Shown in pieces: positions 1 to 8,536 of a DNA stretch of 64,000 nt. Position 1 is the first letter of the stretch; each line of letters begins with the position of its first letter. Location of the stretch: contig NZ_JAHLME010000003.1 in NCBI RefSeq assembly GCF_018919395.1, positions 124,001 through 188,000 of the forward strand, given 5' to 3'. Source of the DNA: Geomonas azotofigens (GTDB lineage Bacteria > Desulfobacterota > Desulfuromonadia > Geobacterales > Geobacteraceae). Made by a program: the position numbers and the translations under genes. The notes under the pieces were generated by a model. It saw only the letters and a program-made list of their open reading frames with translations. It did not search any database and was not told the origin of the DNA.

Positions 1-260
1 GGGAGGGGATCCTGCTGCTCCTCTCCGAGAAGGGGATCTGCGCCTCTTCCGGGAGCGCCTGCACCTCCGGGTCGCTGGAGCCGTCGCACGTGCTGCGCGC
101 CATGGGCGTCCCGTTCACCTGCGCCCACGGTTCCATCCGCTTCTCGCTGTCCAGGTTCACCACCGATGACGACATCGATGCCGTGATCAGGGAACTGCCG
201 CCCATCATCTCCCGTCTGCGCGCGATGTCGCCGTTCGGGCGCGAGTTCCTGAACAAGTAA
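1..260 (+). CDS. Cysteine desulfurase (NifS/IscS class), C-terminal end only
   Basis: The reading frame enters from outside the window (first full codon at 3) and ends at TAA 258-260, leaving 85 residues. It contains the mobile active-site loop of class V PLP cysteine desulfurases, [10 protein letters not shown], whose Cys takes the persulfide sulfur from L-cysteine. The motifs [12 protein letters not shown] and [16 protein letters not shown] follow and are typical of NifS/IscS C-termini. The product supplies sulfur for Fe-S clusters or thiolation in the cytoplasm. The partner genes (NifU/IscU or tRNA thiolase) would lie upstream and cannot be seen. The family call is secure. The NifS versus IscS subtype is not decided. 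Confidence 0.9.
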   Translation, partial: EGILLLLSEKGICASSGSACTSGSLEPSHVLRAMGVPFTCAHGSIRFSLSRFTTDDDIDAVIRELPPIISRLRAMSPFGREFLNK

Positions 261-297
261 TAACGTCTGCCGCTGTAAGGCAGAGTGAGCAAAAGAA

Positions 298-333
298 AAG
301 GGGTGAGCATGTTCTGCTCACCCCTTGTTTTGT
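298..333. terminator. Bidirectional intrinsic terminator
   Basis: A 12-bp perfect stem (298-309 with 315-326, AAGGGGTGAGCA and its complement) has a 5-nt loop. It is flanked by a T-rich run on the + side and an A-rich run that reads as T on the - side. It lies between the convergent desulfurase and toxin genes and should stop transcription from both. Confidence 0.85.
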
Positions 334-344
334 TGATTTCTGAG

Positions 345-602
345 CTAACGGTACACGTCCCGTCGGTGCGCGACCTTGACAACCCACACTGTTAGCTCCA
401 GATCGTGAATGGAGTAGAGGATCCTGTATTTCCCTTGGCGGATCCGATACCGATCCTGCCCCGTCAGTTTTTCGCTGCCTACAGGTCGGGGATTGGTGGC
501 AAGGGAGCCGATGCGGTTCATGATCCTTTGCAAGTCGCCTTTGGGGACCGACTCCAGATCCTTTCGCACCGAATCCTTTACCAGGATGCTATAGACGGCC
601 AT
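345..602 (-). CDS. RelE/ParE-family mRNA interferase toxin
   Basis: An 85-residue basic protein of the RelE/ParE fold. The core SVRKDLESVPKGDLQRIMNRI is a two-helix start, RYRIRQGKYRILYSI is the central beta strand pair, and VVKVAHRRDVYR is the usual C-terminal strand ending in HRxxVY. RelE members cleave ribosome-bound mRNA, while ParE members poison gyrase. The C-terminal HRRDVYR and the central R-K-Y-R residues favour RelE-type RNase action, but this is an inference. Its ATG lies inside the 3' end of the antitoxin gene (14-nt overlap), the usual translational coupling in toxin-antitoxin operons. Confidence 0.88.
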   Translation of the reverse strand: MAVYSILVKDSVRKDLESVPKGDLQRIMNRIGSLATNPRPVGSEKLTGQDRYRIRQGKYRILYSIHDLELTVWVVKVAHRRDVYR

Positions 603-822
603 CTGCCTTCAGCTCTTTTAAGAGGCTTTCGTAGGTGACCAGCGGCTCGTTAACTCGTTCATCAAACGCAGCCAAGTCTTCGGCATCCTCGGCAAGAGTG
701 TTGCGAACAGCATCGTTGACGAGGTCGGATAGAGAACGAGAGGTTTCCAGCGCTTTGTGCTGCAGCGCCCTGTGCATGGCAGGGTCCAGGTAAATGGTTG
801 TTCTTTTTGTTAATGCACACAT
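589..822 (-). CDS. Ribbon-helix-helix antitoxin
   Basis: A 77-residue protein whose N-terminus RTTIYLDPAMHRALQHKALETSRSLSDLVNDAV is a classic ribbon-helix-helix DNA-binding unit. The acidic C-terminal half (AEDAEDLAAFDERVNEPLVTYESLLKEL) is the expected toxin-wrapping segment. The frame is open to 903, but the ATG at 822 is chosen because GGAGG sits 8 nt before it. The antitoxin should neutralise the RelE-like toxin encoded immediately downstream and repress their shared promoter, which overlaps the inverted repeat at 843-862. Confidence 0.87.
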   Translation of the reverse strand: MCALTKRTTIYLDPAMHRALQHKALETSRSLSDLVNDAVRNTLAEDAEDLAAFDERVNEPLVTYESLLKELKADGRL

Positions 823-840
823 ATCTGTACCTCCGCACCG

Positions 841-869
841 AGCATAGCGCCATGACGCTATGGCGTCAA
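841..869 (-). promoter_or_regulatory. Toxin-antitoxin promoter with overlapping operator
   Basis: Read on the minus strand, TTGACG (plus 864-869) and TATGCT (plus 841-846) are separated by 17 bp, close to a sigma-70 consensus. The spacer is filled by an inverted repeat, CATAGCG-6-CGCTATG (843-849 and 856-862). A second GCCAT/ATGGC pair is nested with it. This is the position expected for an RHH antitoxin operator that gives autorepression. Confidence 0.65.
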
Positions 870-917
870 GAGGGCCGTCTGGTGATACCCACTTACCGGG
901 CATGAAAGGGCAAAACT

Positions 918-2378
918 TTGGTAGAGATCAGTTTAGAGAAGGTAAAAGCAAAGATAACGGAAGGAAAGCACCTCGAGGATATCTCGTTTGAGATAACCGC
1001 GGGGGAGCACTGGGCCGTGGTCGGGGCGAACGGGTCGGGGAAGTCGGCGTTGGGGAAACTGCTCTGCAACGGGTTGCCCGTGCACTCGGGGACCTGCCGC
1101 CTCCCGAGCCGGTCCGGCTTCGTCTCTTTCGAAAAGATCGACGAGATCCTGGAGCAGGAGCGCTACAACGACGACTCCGATTTCCTGGGATACGTGACCG
1201 AAGGAACCCGCGTCGACAAGTTCATCCTCTCCGGCACCGACGCCGACGAAACGAGACTGGCCGAACTGGCACAGGAACTGGGTTTCACCAAGATCCTGGA
1301 GCGCGGCATCAAGTTCCTCTCCACGGGCGAGATGCGCAAGACGCTCATCTGCAAGGCGCTCTTGCAGGAGCCGGAACTGCTGGTATTGGACGAACCGTTC
1401 GACGGGCTGGACCGGGAATCGTCCGAAGTGCTTCGGCAACTGATCAGCCGCTGCATCGAACGCGGCATCCAGGTGGTGCTCCTCCTGAACCGCTTCAGCG
1501 AAATCATGCCGGAAACGACCCACATCGCCTACCTGCAGGAGTGCCGCATCCTCAGGTCCGGCACCAGGGACGAGATGCTGGGCTCGGAGGCGCTACGCCG
1601 CTTCCATGCCTTCCACTACACCTTGCCGGATACCTTGCCCGAGGTCGACACGGCGCGTAGCGCTCCGCCGCTCGTTCCGGGCCAGCCGCTCATCGAGATG
1701 AAGGACGTGACGGTGCGCTACGGCGAAAAGTCCGTGCTGAACGGTGTCAACTGGACGGTGAAAGCCGGGGAACACTGGAAGATCAGCGGCCCCAACGGTT
1801 CGGGGAAGTCGACCCTGCTGAGCCTGATCAGCGGCGACAACCCGCAGGCCTACGCCAACGACATCAGCCTGTTCGGCCGCAAGAAGGGGAGCGGGGAGAG
1901 CGTCTGGGACATCAAGAAGCGCATCGGCCTCGTCTCCACCTCGCTGCAGCAGGAGTACCGGGTCGGCGGGACGGTGAAGGTCGTGGTCATTTCCGGGATG
2001 TACGACTCCATCGGCATGTACTCGCAGTACACCTTGCACCAGCAGGAGATCGCGCTGGAGTGGCTGAAGCTCTTGCACATGGATCACAGAAAAGAACATG
2101 CTTTCCGGGATCTGTCCTACGGGGAGCAGAGGCTCGTGCTGCTGGCCCGCGCCATGGTGAAGCAACCGGACCTTCTCATCTTGGACGAGCCCTGCCAGGG
2201 GTTGGACGATGTGAACCGTGAGATGGTGCTGAAACTGATCGATCACCTGGGGCGCACCGGCAACACGCAGATCCTCTACGTGAACCACCATGCCGAAGAC
2301 CGGATCCCCTGTATCGACAACAGCATTGAGCTGGTGCCGGCGGAGGGTGGGGGCTTCACCGCCCTGATCACCTCGTAG
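918..2378 (+). CDS. Tandem ABC ATPase, ModF/PhrA-like
   Basis: A 486-residue soluble protein made of two complete ABC cassettes and no membrane segments. Cassette 1 has Walker A GANGSGKS at residues 36-43, a degenerate signature LSTGEMRK and Walker B LLVLDEPFDGLD. Cassette 2 has GPNGSGKS near residue 300, signature LSYGEQRL and Walker B LLILDEPCQGLD. Length and order match E. coli ModF (about 490 aa), a molybdate-locus-associated ATPase of unclear function. No modABC permease or binding protein is adjacent, so a transport role is not supported here. The start is a TTG at 918 with AAAGGG upstream. The gene is transcribed away from the toxin-antitoxin pair. Confidence 0.82.
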   Translation: MVEISLEKVKAKITEGKHLEDISFEITAGEHWAVVGANGSGKSALGKLLCNGLPVHSGTCRLPSRSGFVSFEKIDEILEQERYNDDSDFLGYVTEGTRVDKFILSGTDADETRLAELAQELGFTKILERGIKFLSTGEMRKTLICKALLQEPELLVLDEPFDGLDRESSEVLRQLISRCIERGIQVVLLLNRFSEIMPETTHIAYLQECRILRSGTRDEMLGSEALRRFHAFHYTLPDTLPEVDTARSAPPLVPGQPLIEMKDVTVRYGEKSVLNGVNWTVKAGEHWKISGPNGSGKSTLLSLISGDNPQAYANDISLFGRKKGSGESVWDIKKRIGLVSTSLQQEYRVGGTVKVVVISGMYDSIGMYSQYTLHQQEIALEWLKLLHMDHRKEHAFRDLSYGEQRLVLLARAMVKQPDLLILDEPCQGLDDVNREMVLKLIDHLGRTGNTQILYVNHHAEDRIPCIDNSIELVPAEGGGFTALITS

Positions 2379-2386
2379 CAGGGTCG

Positions 2387-5300
2387 CTACGGGTACTGCC
2401 GCCAATACTCCAACCCGGAGTAGGATTCCTGGAAGCCGAAACGCCTGAGCGGCTCGGCATACGGCGATTCCTTCGCCGGCTCCCCGTTGATCTGTTCCAC
2501 GGTGATGCGCTTCAAGGGATTGAATTCGCGCCCTACCAGCGTTCTGAACAAGGCGAGATAGTTCTGCAACTCGGGATGGTCCGCCCCCGCCCTGAACTCC
2601 AGCTCTTTGCCGTAGCGTCTCGAGATGAGGACCAGGCGCGGGCCGTGGTAAACCAGGTGGGTGGACGGGATGCGGGACGGGAGCGCCTCGCGCAGTCCCT
2701 CGATGCCGCTGCCGCACAGGGAGGCGGGATCGGCGGCGTTGAGCCAGAAGACGGCATCCCGGGACAGGCCCCGCTCCAGCAGCTGGTACGCCTCCCGCGA
2801 CACGAACTGAAGACCGTGGATGCCGTCGAAGAAGTTGCCGGAGATGAGCTCGCCGGACATCTCCATGATGCGCAGCGTCCTGAACAGGCGGCTCCACTGC
2901 AGGGATGGGAGTTCCCGTGCCAGAAGCTCCCTGAACAGGATGCCGTAGCGCTCCAGCAGTACCCGCACGCGATCCTTGTTTCTTTCCTCCTTTTCCAGCG
3001 CGTCACTTTCCGTTTGCCGTCCCGGTAGCAGGAACCAATTGCCAATGCCTTCCTGGGCGCGGTTCCAACGACTGCCTGGTGGCCGCCGCGGATGCCGGCC
3101 GTGCAACGGCTGGCGGTGCCCCGAATCCGCCTGCGGCAACTCGAAGCGGTTCAGGATTCCCTTGCGCACGGCGGCGAAGGAGTCGTTGCTCACCTCTCCC
3201 CTCCAGGCCTCCTGCCAAAGTTCCGTGGTCGCCGTCGCCGCCGTGACTCCCGCCATGGAGCAGATCGCGCCCAGGTTGTAGTGCCCCCGGTCATCCGTTA
3301 TCAATGCGGGGCGCTCCGGTTCCGTTGCCGCGTCCCCGCTTTCATCCTGGTCCTGGAACAGGTCGAGGTCCTCGGGGAAGGCGAAGGTGAGCCGCTTGGG
3401 GCCGCAACCGAACCAGAACAGGTCGCTACTCTGCATCAGGCTGTCCAGCCAGGCGCCGAGGTAGGGAGCAAGTCGGGCGGGAAGGACGTCCTCCTCCCAG
3501 AGAGCCACCGGAAGCGGTGCGCCAAGCAGCTGTTCGAGCCGGTCCCGCAGGTCGTCGGGGGTGCTGCCCGGTTGCGCGATCCCCTGGAACTGCGCCAGGA
3601 ACAGCGGGAGTTGGGCAAGGTCCAGCGCCTGGAACGCGGGCCTTCTCGATCTGCGCAGCATCCGCAGTAACGCCTCCAGATTCACCGCGTCGCAAACCTG
3701 CGGTTGCAAAACTCCCTCGGTGAACTGGTCGACGAGGACGGCACCGCTTTCTTCCAGGCTCTGCAGGGCGTCACGAAGCAGGCCCTCCTCAATTCCCAGG
3801 GCGCGCTGCAACACGGCCAGGTCCACCGGACCGTAGTAGGCAAGCCACCTCCCCAGCACTCTTGCCGTGGCAGGCTCCTCTTCCTCACCGCCGCTGTCCT
3901 CCCCCCTGCGCCACAACGTGTCGAGCGACTCCCGCAACAGTTGGGGCAGGCGCCGGTCCGCGACGAGCGGAGTAATCGTTATTTGCTCCCTGCTTCGGCC
4001 CAACCCCTCCGCGATTTCCGGGATCATCTCCAGCGCCGCGACCAGTGGGGTCTCCGCATTCGGGAGTTCCATGAGGACCAGTCGCTCCGCGACCTGCGCC
4101 GGCATCTCCTCTGCGCCGAGCCCGCCATCGCGGGCGACGGCCCGCAACAAGTCCGGCCACTCCCGGAGCGGGATCAGCAACCGTTCCTTGACCCAGTCGA
4201 TAAGCTCGCGGGCGGAGTCGGGGGCGTATCCTGGTTCCAGCCGCTGACGTTTTCCCTGGAACTGGCGCACCAGTTCGACGGGGAGGTGGGGACGCAGGTG
4301 CGGGGAGAGCGCCAACTCCTTGAAGAAATCGCTGCCGAGCGAGGACTTCCGGCCCCCCCCCAGCGTGTCGTCCTCGTAGACGTACTTGTTGGTCTGCTGC
4401 CAGATGAGACCCTTGGCGAAGGGAGACGCCTCGTTGGTGTGCACGGCCGTGACCCTGATGCTGCCGTCCTGGATTTCCTCCAGGAGCCGCCTAAGGTTTG
4501 CCAGGTCGAAGTCGTCCTTCAGCGCGGAGCGCCACGTCTCCAGCAGGACCGGGAAGTCGCGGTAGCGCAGCACGGAGGCGAGGAGCTTTTTGGAGCGGAG
4601 GCGGTTCAGCCAAAGCGGCATCCGCCTCTTGAAGTTGCTCCGCGAAAGAAGCAGCGCGCGCCCGGCGTTTTCCCTGAACCGGGCGCCGAAATAGCCGGTC
4701 CCTTCCAGCGATTCCCTGAGCAGGGGCTCGATGTTGTCAGGGGTGACCAGTTCGAGGATCTCGTCCAGGTGCTCCATCTCGTGGGGGAGCAGCAGCGCGA
4801 TGCCGTCGTTGTTGTAGAAGGCCTGCAGCGGGTAGCCGTAGCGCCGCTCCCAAGCCGCGACCAGCGCGAAGGTGAAGGGGCGGTTTACGGCGTTGCCCCA
4901 GAGGGTGTGCAGGATGATCTGCTCCGTCTCGGCCCCGCCGACCGGGTCGCGGAAATGCTCGATCAGCAGGTGGTGGCGGTGGGGGAGGGGAGCCCCCGTC
5001 GCTTCCCTTTGCAGCGTAAGATAACTCTCGAGCGCCTTGGCCGCTCCCTCGTCCATGAAGTGGCGCAGCATCAACTCTTCGACCAGGTCCTGCCGTCCCA
5101 GCCGCTGGTCACAGGATTCGAGGAACGAGGAGATCCTCTCGGAGTAGAAAAAATCCCGGTCAAGTTCCTCGGCACGCCAAAACGGGATGATCTGCTGGGA
5201 TTTGTGGGCCGGGACCACCAGCACGGTGCTGTGACTGATCTCGGTGATCTGCCAGACCTGTGCCCCGAGCGCGAAGGTGTCGCCGAGCCTTCTCTCCCAG

Positions 5301-6871
5301 ACGAATTCCTCGTCCAGTTCGCCGATCTTGGCGCCGCTCTCCCTGAGACGGAGCTCGTAGTAGCCCCGCTCCGGTATGGTCCCCCCCTCCAGGTAGACCA
5401 GCATGGAGAGGGCGGGGCGGGTGGCGATGGTCTCCTCCAGGCGATCCACCGTGACGCGCGGGCGCAACTCCGGCACGTGCGAATCGGCGTACTTCCCCTC
5501 CAGCATGCCGATCACCAGGTCGAACTGCTGCCGGGACAGGTTGCGGTACGGGTAGCTGCACCTCAGGAAATCGTAGAGCTCGTCCAGGTGCCACTGTTCG
5601 GGGAGCGCCATGGCGAGAATGATCTGGGCCAGCAGGTCGAGCGGGGCTTGCACCGGATGCAGTTCCTCGATCTCCCCTTCGGCGATGGCGCGCGCGATGA
5701 CCGCGGCGCAGACGAAGTCCATGCCGTAGGTGGGAAAGAGCTTGCCGCTACTGACCTCGCCGACACCGTGCCCGGAGCGGCCGATGCGCTGGATCGCCGA
5801 GGAGATGGAGCGCGGCGTCTGGATCAGGACCACGCTGTCCAGCTTGCCGATATCGATGCCCAGCTCCAGCGAATTGGTGGCCACGATGGCCTTTAATTCG
5901 CCGCGTTTCAAGCGCTCCTCGACCGCCAGGCGGATCTCGCGGGAGAGCGAGCCGTGGTGGGAGTAGGCAAGTTCCTCCCCGGAGAGCTCGTTGATGAACC
6001 GGGTCACCTTCTCGGTGGTCCTCCTGCTGTTGGCGAAGAAAAGGGTGGAACGGTGCCTGGCGATGATGTCGGCGAAGCGTTCCACCAGGGCGGGCCAGAA
6101 TTGTTCATCCGCCCCCGAGAGCACGGTGGCCGGGGCGCTTATTTCCAGCTCGAACCGCTTTTCCTGTTCGCCTCGGACCAGGGAAATCGGGCGCGGCTGG
6201 TAGCGCTGGCCGACCAGGCGCAGCCCGGCGACGAAGTCGGCGACCGTTTCCAGGGGGCGCACCGTGGCCGAGAGGGCGATGCGCTGGAACTCGCCGCTTA
6301 ACAGGGTGAGCCTTTCCACCGCGGTGATCAGGTGGGTGCCGCGCTTGTCGCCGGCGACGGCGTGGATCTCGTCCAGGATCACGGTGGCTACGCCGGTGAG
6401 CGTGGCCCTGCTCCCCTTGGAGGTGACCATGATGTTGAGGCTTTCCGGGGTGGTGATCAGGATCTCGGGAGGGTGACGCAGCATTCTGCGCCGCTCGTCG
6501 CCGGGGGTGTCGCCGCTTCTGGCCTGGACGGTGATGGCGGGGAATTCCTCGCCGTGGGCGGCGAAAAACTCGCGCAGTTGGCCCAGCGGGGCGAGCAGGT
6601 TGCGGCGCACGTCGTTGTTGAGGGCTTTCAGCGGCGATACGTAGAGCACCCTGGTTTCGCCGCGGGACCAGGCGCCGGTGACCAACTGGTTGATGGCCCA
6701 TAAGAAGGCGGCCAGGGTCTTGCCGCTGCCGGTCGGCGCGGTGACCAGCACGTGGCGCTGTCGGCTTATTTCATCCCAGGCGCGCAACTGGACATCGGTG
6801 GGGTCGCCCACTTTCTCAATGAACCACTGCTGGATCAGCGGGTGGAAATGTCTCAATACGGATGGCGGCAT
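2387..6871 (-). CDS. lhr: Lhr-type DEAD/DEAH helicase, full length
   Basis: A 1494-residue superfamily 2 helicase. Visible motifs are Walker A APTGSGKT (45-52), PLKAL motif Ia, TTPESL, DEIH (167-170), SAT (201-203) and QRIGRSGH (motif VI). After the two RecA domains comes the long winged-helix and beta-barrel body typical of Lhr proteins, including GNAVNRPFTF and a C-terminal extension ending near YSGLEYWRQYP. The length matches full-length Lhr (about 1400-1600 aa) rather than the shorter Lhr-Core. Lhr translocates 3'-5' on ssDNA and unwinds RNA-DNA hybrids, and it is linked to DNA repair. The gene converges on the ABC ATPase with only 8 bp between stops. The opposite strand is open over long stretches only because of G+C-rich codon bias. 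Confidence 0.92.
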   Translation of the reverse strand: MPPSVLRHFHPLIQQWFIEKVGDPTDVQLRAWDEISRQRHVLVTAPTGSGKTLAAFLWAINQLVTGAWSRGETRVLYVSPLKALNNDVRRNLLAPLGQLREFFAAHGEEFPAITVQARSGDTPGDERRRMLRHPPEILITTPESLNIMVTSKGSRATLTGVATVILDEIHAVAGDKRGTHLITAVERLTLLSGEFQRIALSATVRPLETVADFVAGLRLVGQRYQPRPISLVRGEQEKRFELEISAPATVLSGADEQFWPALVERFADIIARHRSTLFFANSRRTTEKVTRFINELSGEELAYSHHGSLSREIRLAVEERLKRGELKAIVATNSLELGIDIGKLDSVVLIQTPRSISSAIQRIGRSGHGVGEVSSGKLFPTYGMDFVCAAVIARAIAEGEIEELHPVQAPLDLLAQIILAMALPEQWHLDELYDFLRCSYPYRNLSRQQFDLVIGMLEGKYADSHVPELRPRVTVDRLEETIATRPALSMLVYLEGGTIPERGYYELRLRESGAKIGELDEEFVWERRLGDTFALGAQVWQITEISHSTVLVVPAHKSQQIIPFWRAEELDRDFFYSERISSFLESCDQRLGRQDLVEELMLRHFMDEGAAKALESYLTLQREATGAPLPHRHHLLIEHFRDPVGGAETEQIILHTLWGNAVNRPFTFALVAAWERRYGYPLQAFYNNDGIALLLPHEMEHLDEILELVTPDNIEPLLRESLEGTGYFGARFRENAGRALLLSRSNFKRRMPLWLNRLRSKKLLASVLRYRDFPVLLETWRSALKDDFDLANLRRLLEEIQDGSIRVTAVHTNEASPFAKGLIWQQTNKYVYEDDTLGGGRKSSLGSDFFKELALSPHLRPHLPVELVRQFQGKRQRLEPGYAPDSARELIDWVKERLLIPLREWPDLLRAVARDGGLGAEEMPAQVAERLVLMELPNAETPLVAALEMIPEIAEGLGRSREQITITPLVADRRLPQLLRESLDTLWRRGEDSGGEEEEPATARVLGRWLAYYGPVDLAVLQRALGIEEGLLRDALQSLEESGAVLVDQFTEGVLQPQVCDAVNLEALLRMLRRSRRPAFQALDLAQLPLFLAQFQGIAQPGSTPDDLRDRLEQLLGAPLPVALWEEDVLPARLAPYLGAWLDSLMQSSDLFWFGCGPKRLTFAFPEDLDLFQDQDESGDAATEPERPALITDDRGHYNLGAICSMAGVTAATATTELWQEAWRGEVSNDSFAAVRKGILNRFELPQADSGHRQPLHGRHPRRPPGSRWNRAQEGIGNWFLLPGRQTESDALEKEERNKDRVRVLLERYGILFRELLARELPSLQWSRLFRTLRIMEMSGELISGNFFDGIHGLQFVSREAYQLLERGLSRDAVFWLNAADPASLCGSGIEGLREALPSRIPSTHLVYHGPRLVLISRRYGKELEFRAGADHPELQNYLALFRTLVGREFNPLKRITVEQINGEPAKESPYAEPLRRFGFQESYSGLEYWRQYP

Positions 6872-6949
6872 AGCTATGACTTTAGGCTAACATCGCCCGT
6901 TGTTCAAGGAGTGGTCTGTCTGTGGGGGGAAGGTGCGGGTGCTGAAAGC

Positions 6950-6984
6950 AAAGCCCCCTCCGCCGGCAGGGGGAAGGGGGCTTT
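6950..6984 (-). terminator. Putative intrinsic terminator of the downstream lipoprotein gene
   Basis: A 10-bp stem (6950-6959 with 6975-6984, AAAGCCCCCT and its complement) has an inner G+C-rich loop. It lies about 30 bp past the stop of the minus-strand lipoprotein gene. Read on the minus strand it is followed by a short mixed T run. Confidence 0.55.
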
Positions 6985-7015
6985 ATGAGGTGCGGTTGTA
7001 GAGAGGCGCCGGCTA

Positions 7016-7969
7016 CTACTCGGTGCAGAGTTGCCACTGATCGCTGCCGCTGGCGATGGCGGTGACTGTGGTGCCGGTCGAGCTGAAAGTGAGCCTTGCT
7101 TTCGAGCAATGGGCGCCGGCTGCCTGGAACACCCCCGAGGTGGGCACGCCCGGGAATGAGCTTACCGTCAACGGGGTCGGTGTCGTCACCTCTACGTATC
7201 CGTAGCTCGGGTGATAGTAGACCCCGGTGATGGTGAGCGTGTCCCCGGAGAAGGTATAGGTCCAGTCCTTGATCCAGTAGTTGGGGCTGGAGTTGACGCT
7301 CAGCGTGCAGGACATCCTGAGGGTCTCGCTGGTGGCCGTGGCGCTGAACGCGAAGGAGCCGTACATGGTGGCGCTCCCCTTGGCGGTGGTGGCGGAGAGC
7401 GGGGCGAAATCCATGGTGATGGAGTCGTAGCTGCCGGTGGCCGCGTTGTAGATGCCGGTCATGGTGACACTCCCCGTGATGGTCGGGCCGTTGCTGAGGT
7501 TCTGGTACTTGTTGAAGGTCATGGTCCCGTTGAAGTTGCCGGTGCTCTCGTTGAGGTTCATGCTGACTGCCGCCGACCCGCCAGCCGTACCATAGACCGT
7601 GCTGCTGGCGGCAACACCGGGAAGCGGGGCGGCCTGCTGCACGCGCGCCAGGGCTTGCGGAATGCTCCCTCGGACCGTGGCGGCGATCTCGGGGAGGGTG
7701 GTCAGTTTGCCGCCGGGAGTGTCGTCATTTTGCACCATGACGCCGATCACGTTGGCGGACGCGCCGATACTGCCGGCCGCGTAGGCATCGGTGGTAAATG
7801 CTACGGCGTTGCTGGTGGTGATGTCGGCCCGGGCGATCGGGCCGGCGTACTTGGAGTGGTCTACCGGCTGATCGCTGCCACCCCCTCCGCCACCACAGGC
7901 TGGCAGCAAAGCCAACAGTAGCGTGATGCATACGGCCTTGGACATCCTCTTAAGCTCTATCATGTTCAT
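7016..7969 (-). CDS. Predicted lipoprotein of unknown function
   Basis: 317 residues with a lipoprotein signal: a basic start, the hydrophobic run AVCITLLLALLPA, then Cys followed by a six-glycine linker (lipobox LPAC). After the linker the protein is Ser/Thr/Gly-rich with alternating beta-like strands (GNFNGTMTFNKYQNL, GSATMYGSFAFSATATSETL). This suggests a secreted beta-sandwich or beta-barrel-like domain; I do not recognise a named family. ATG 7969 is preferred over the upstream GTG at 7981 because GGAGG lies 5-6 nt before it. It is probably monocistronic, with its own promoter about 80 bp upstream. Confidence 0.75.
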   Translation of the reverse strand: MNMIELKRMSKAVCITLLLALLPACGGGGGGSDQPVDHSKYAGPIARADITTSNAVAFTTDAYAAGSIGASANVIGVMVQNDDTPGGKLTTLPEIAATVRGSIPQALARVQQAAPLPGVAASSTVYGTAGGSAAVSMNLNESTGNFNGTMTFNKYQNLSNGPTITGSVTMTGIYNAATGSYDSITMDFAPLSATTAKGSATMYGSFAFSATATSETLRMSCTLSVNSSPNYWIKDWTYTFSGDTLTITGVYYHPSYGYVEVTTPTPLTVSSFPGVPTSGVFQAAGAHCSKARLTFSSTGTTVTAIASGSDQWQLCTE

Positions 7970-8045
7970 AGCCACCTCCACTCACAGCTTGGTTGTGCCT
8001 CTGCCGACAGGCCGGCGGAGGCCGTTGCCACGGATGTGCCTCAAA

Positions 8046-8073
8046 ATTATACAAATCTAATCTAAGCCGTAAA
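8046..8073 (-). promoter_or_regulatory. Predicted promoter of the 7016-7969 lipoprotein gene
   Basis: The minus strand reads TTTACG (plus 8068-8073), 16 bp, then a perfect TATAAT (plus 8046-8051). This leaves a leader of about 70 nt before the ATG at 7969. Confidence 0.5.
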
Positions 8074-8220
8074 GGTGACCGACGTCACCGCCATCGCAGT
8101 TACCATGCGACGGGCTGCGGATGTCCACACCGTACATAGGCAAGGCGCGCGATCGTTCTCTCAAGTTCGCCGCATTCGAGCCGACAGGAATAGTGGAAGT
8201 GACATGAGCGGGAAAAGATA

Positions 8221-8249
8221 TTTACATGGTCATGTCTTAATGGTAATGG
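8221..8249 (+). promoter_or_regulatory. Possible promoter for the TPR-like lipoprotein and hydrolase
   Basis: TTTACA (8221-8226), a 17-bp spacer, then TAATGG (8244-8249), about 60 bp before the ATG at 8311. The -10 match is only partial. Confidence 0.3.
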
Positions 8250-8310
8250 TGCCCCCTGTTGGTGCTGTCTTTGATAAGCCGCCGCTGCGGCTCAACCGGA
8301 GGAGGCAAGT

Positions 8311-8526
8311 ATGAAGAGAGTGGTACTGGGAACGCTGCTATTGGCGGCGCTTTGTGGCTGCGCCGGTGACAAGGGGAAGGAGCTCTTCGACACGGCTCAA
8401 TTCGAAGAGAAGCAGAACAACCGGGAACACGCGAAAAAGCTGTACCAGGAAATCGTCGCCAAATACCCGGACAGCCCGGTGGCGAAACAGGCGCAGGAGA
8501 GACTGGCCGCGTTTGGGGGCAAGTAG
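8311..8526 (+). CDS. Small TPR-like lipoprotein
   Basis: A 71-residue protein with a lipobox (LLLAALCGC) cleaved to leave about 55 residues. The mature part is one helical hairpin repeat: ELFDTAQFEEKQNNREHAKKLYQEIVAKYPDSPVAKQAQERLA. The YPDSP(V/A)AKQAQERL ending is typical of the TPR repeats in YbgF/BamD-type envelope proteins. A single repeat cannot form a full TPR scaffold, so it may pack against a partner or itself. It has a strong GGAGGAGG ribosome binding site. It lies 10 bp upstream of the hydrolase gene, so the two are probably co-transcribed. Confidence 0.8.
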   Translation: MKRVVLGTLLLAALCGCAGDKGKELFDTAQFEEKQNNREHAKKLYQEIVAKYPDSPVAKQAQERLAAFGGK

Positions 8527-8536
8527 AGGAGATGCC

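Larger units (their letters stand above)
7970..8310. other. Intergenic region between divergent lipoprotein genes
   Basis: 341 bp without a supported gene. It holds the minus-strand promoter above, a G+C-rich leader (7990-8040) and a weak plus-strand promoter near 8221-8249. A small plus-strand frame here lacks a ribosome binding site and family resemblance. Confidence 0.5.

Noticed and set aside
918..2378. A molybdate transport operon
   Set aside because: Only the tandem ATPase is present; no permease or binding protein lies nearby.
3704..5896. A long open frame on the + strand opposite the helicase
   Set aside because: It is fully antisense to a gene with clear helicase motifs, has no family resemblance, and is explained by high G+C codon bias.
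7982..8060. A c-di-GMP (GEMM) riboswitch in the leader of the lipoprotein gene
   Set aside because: The G+C-rich leader lacks the paired tetraloop and receptor segments; only a promoter is supported.
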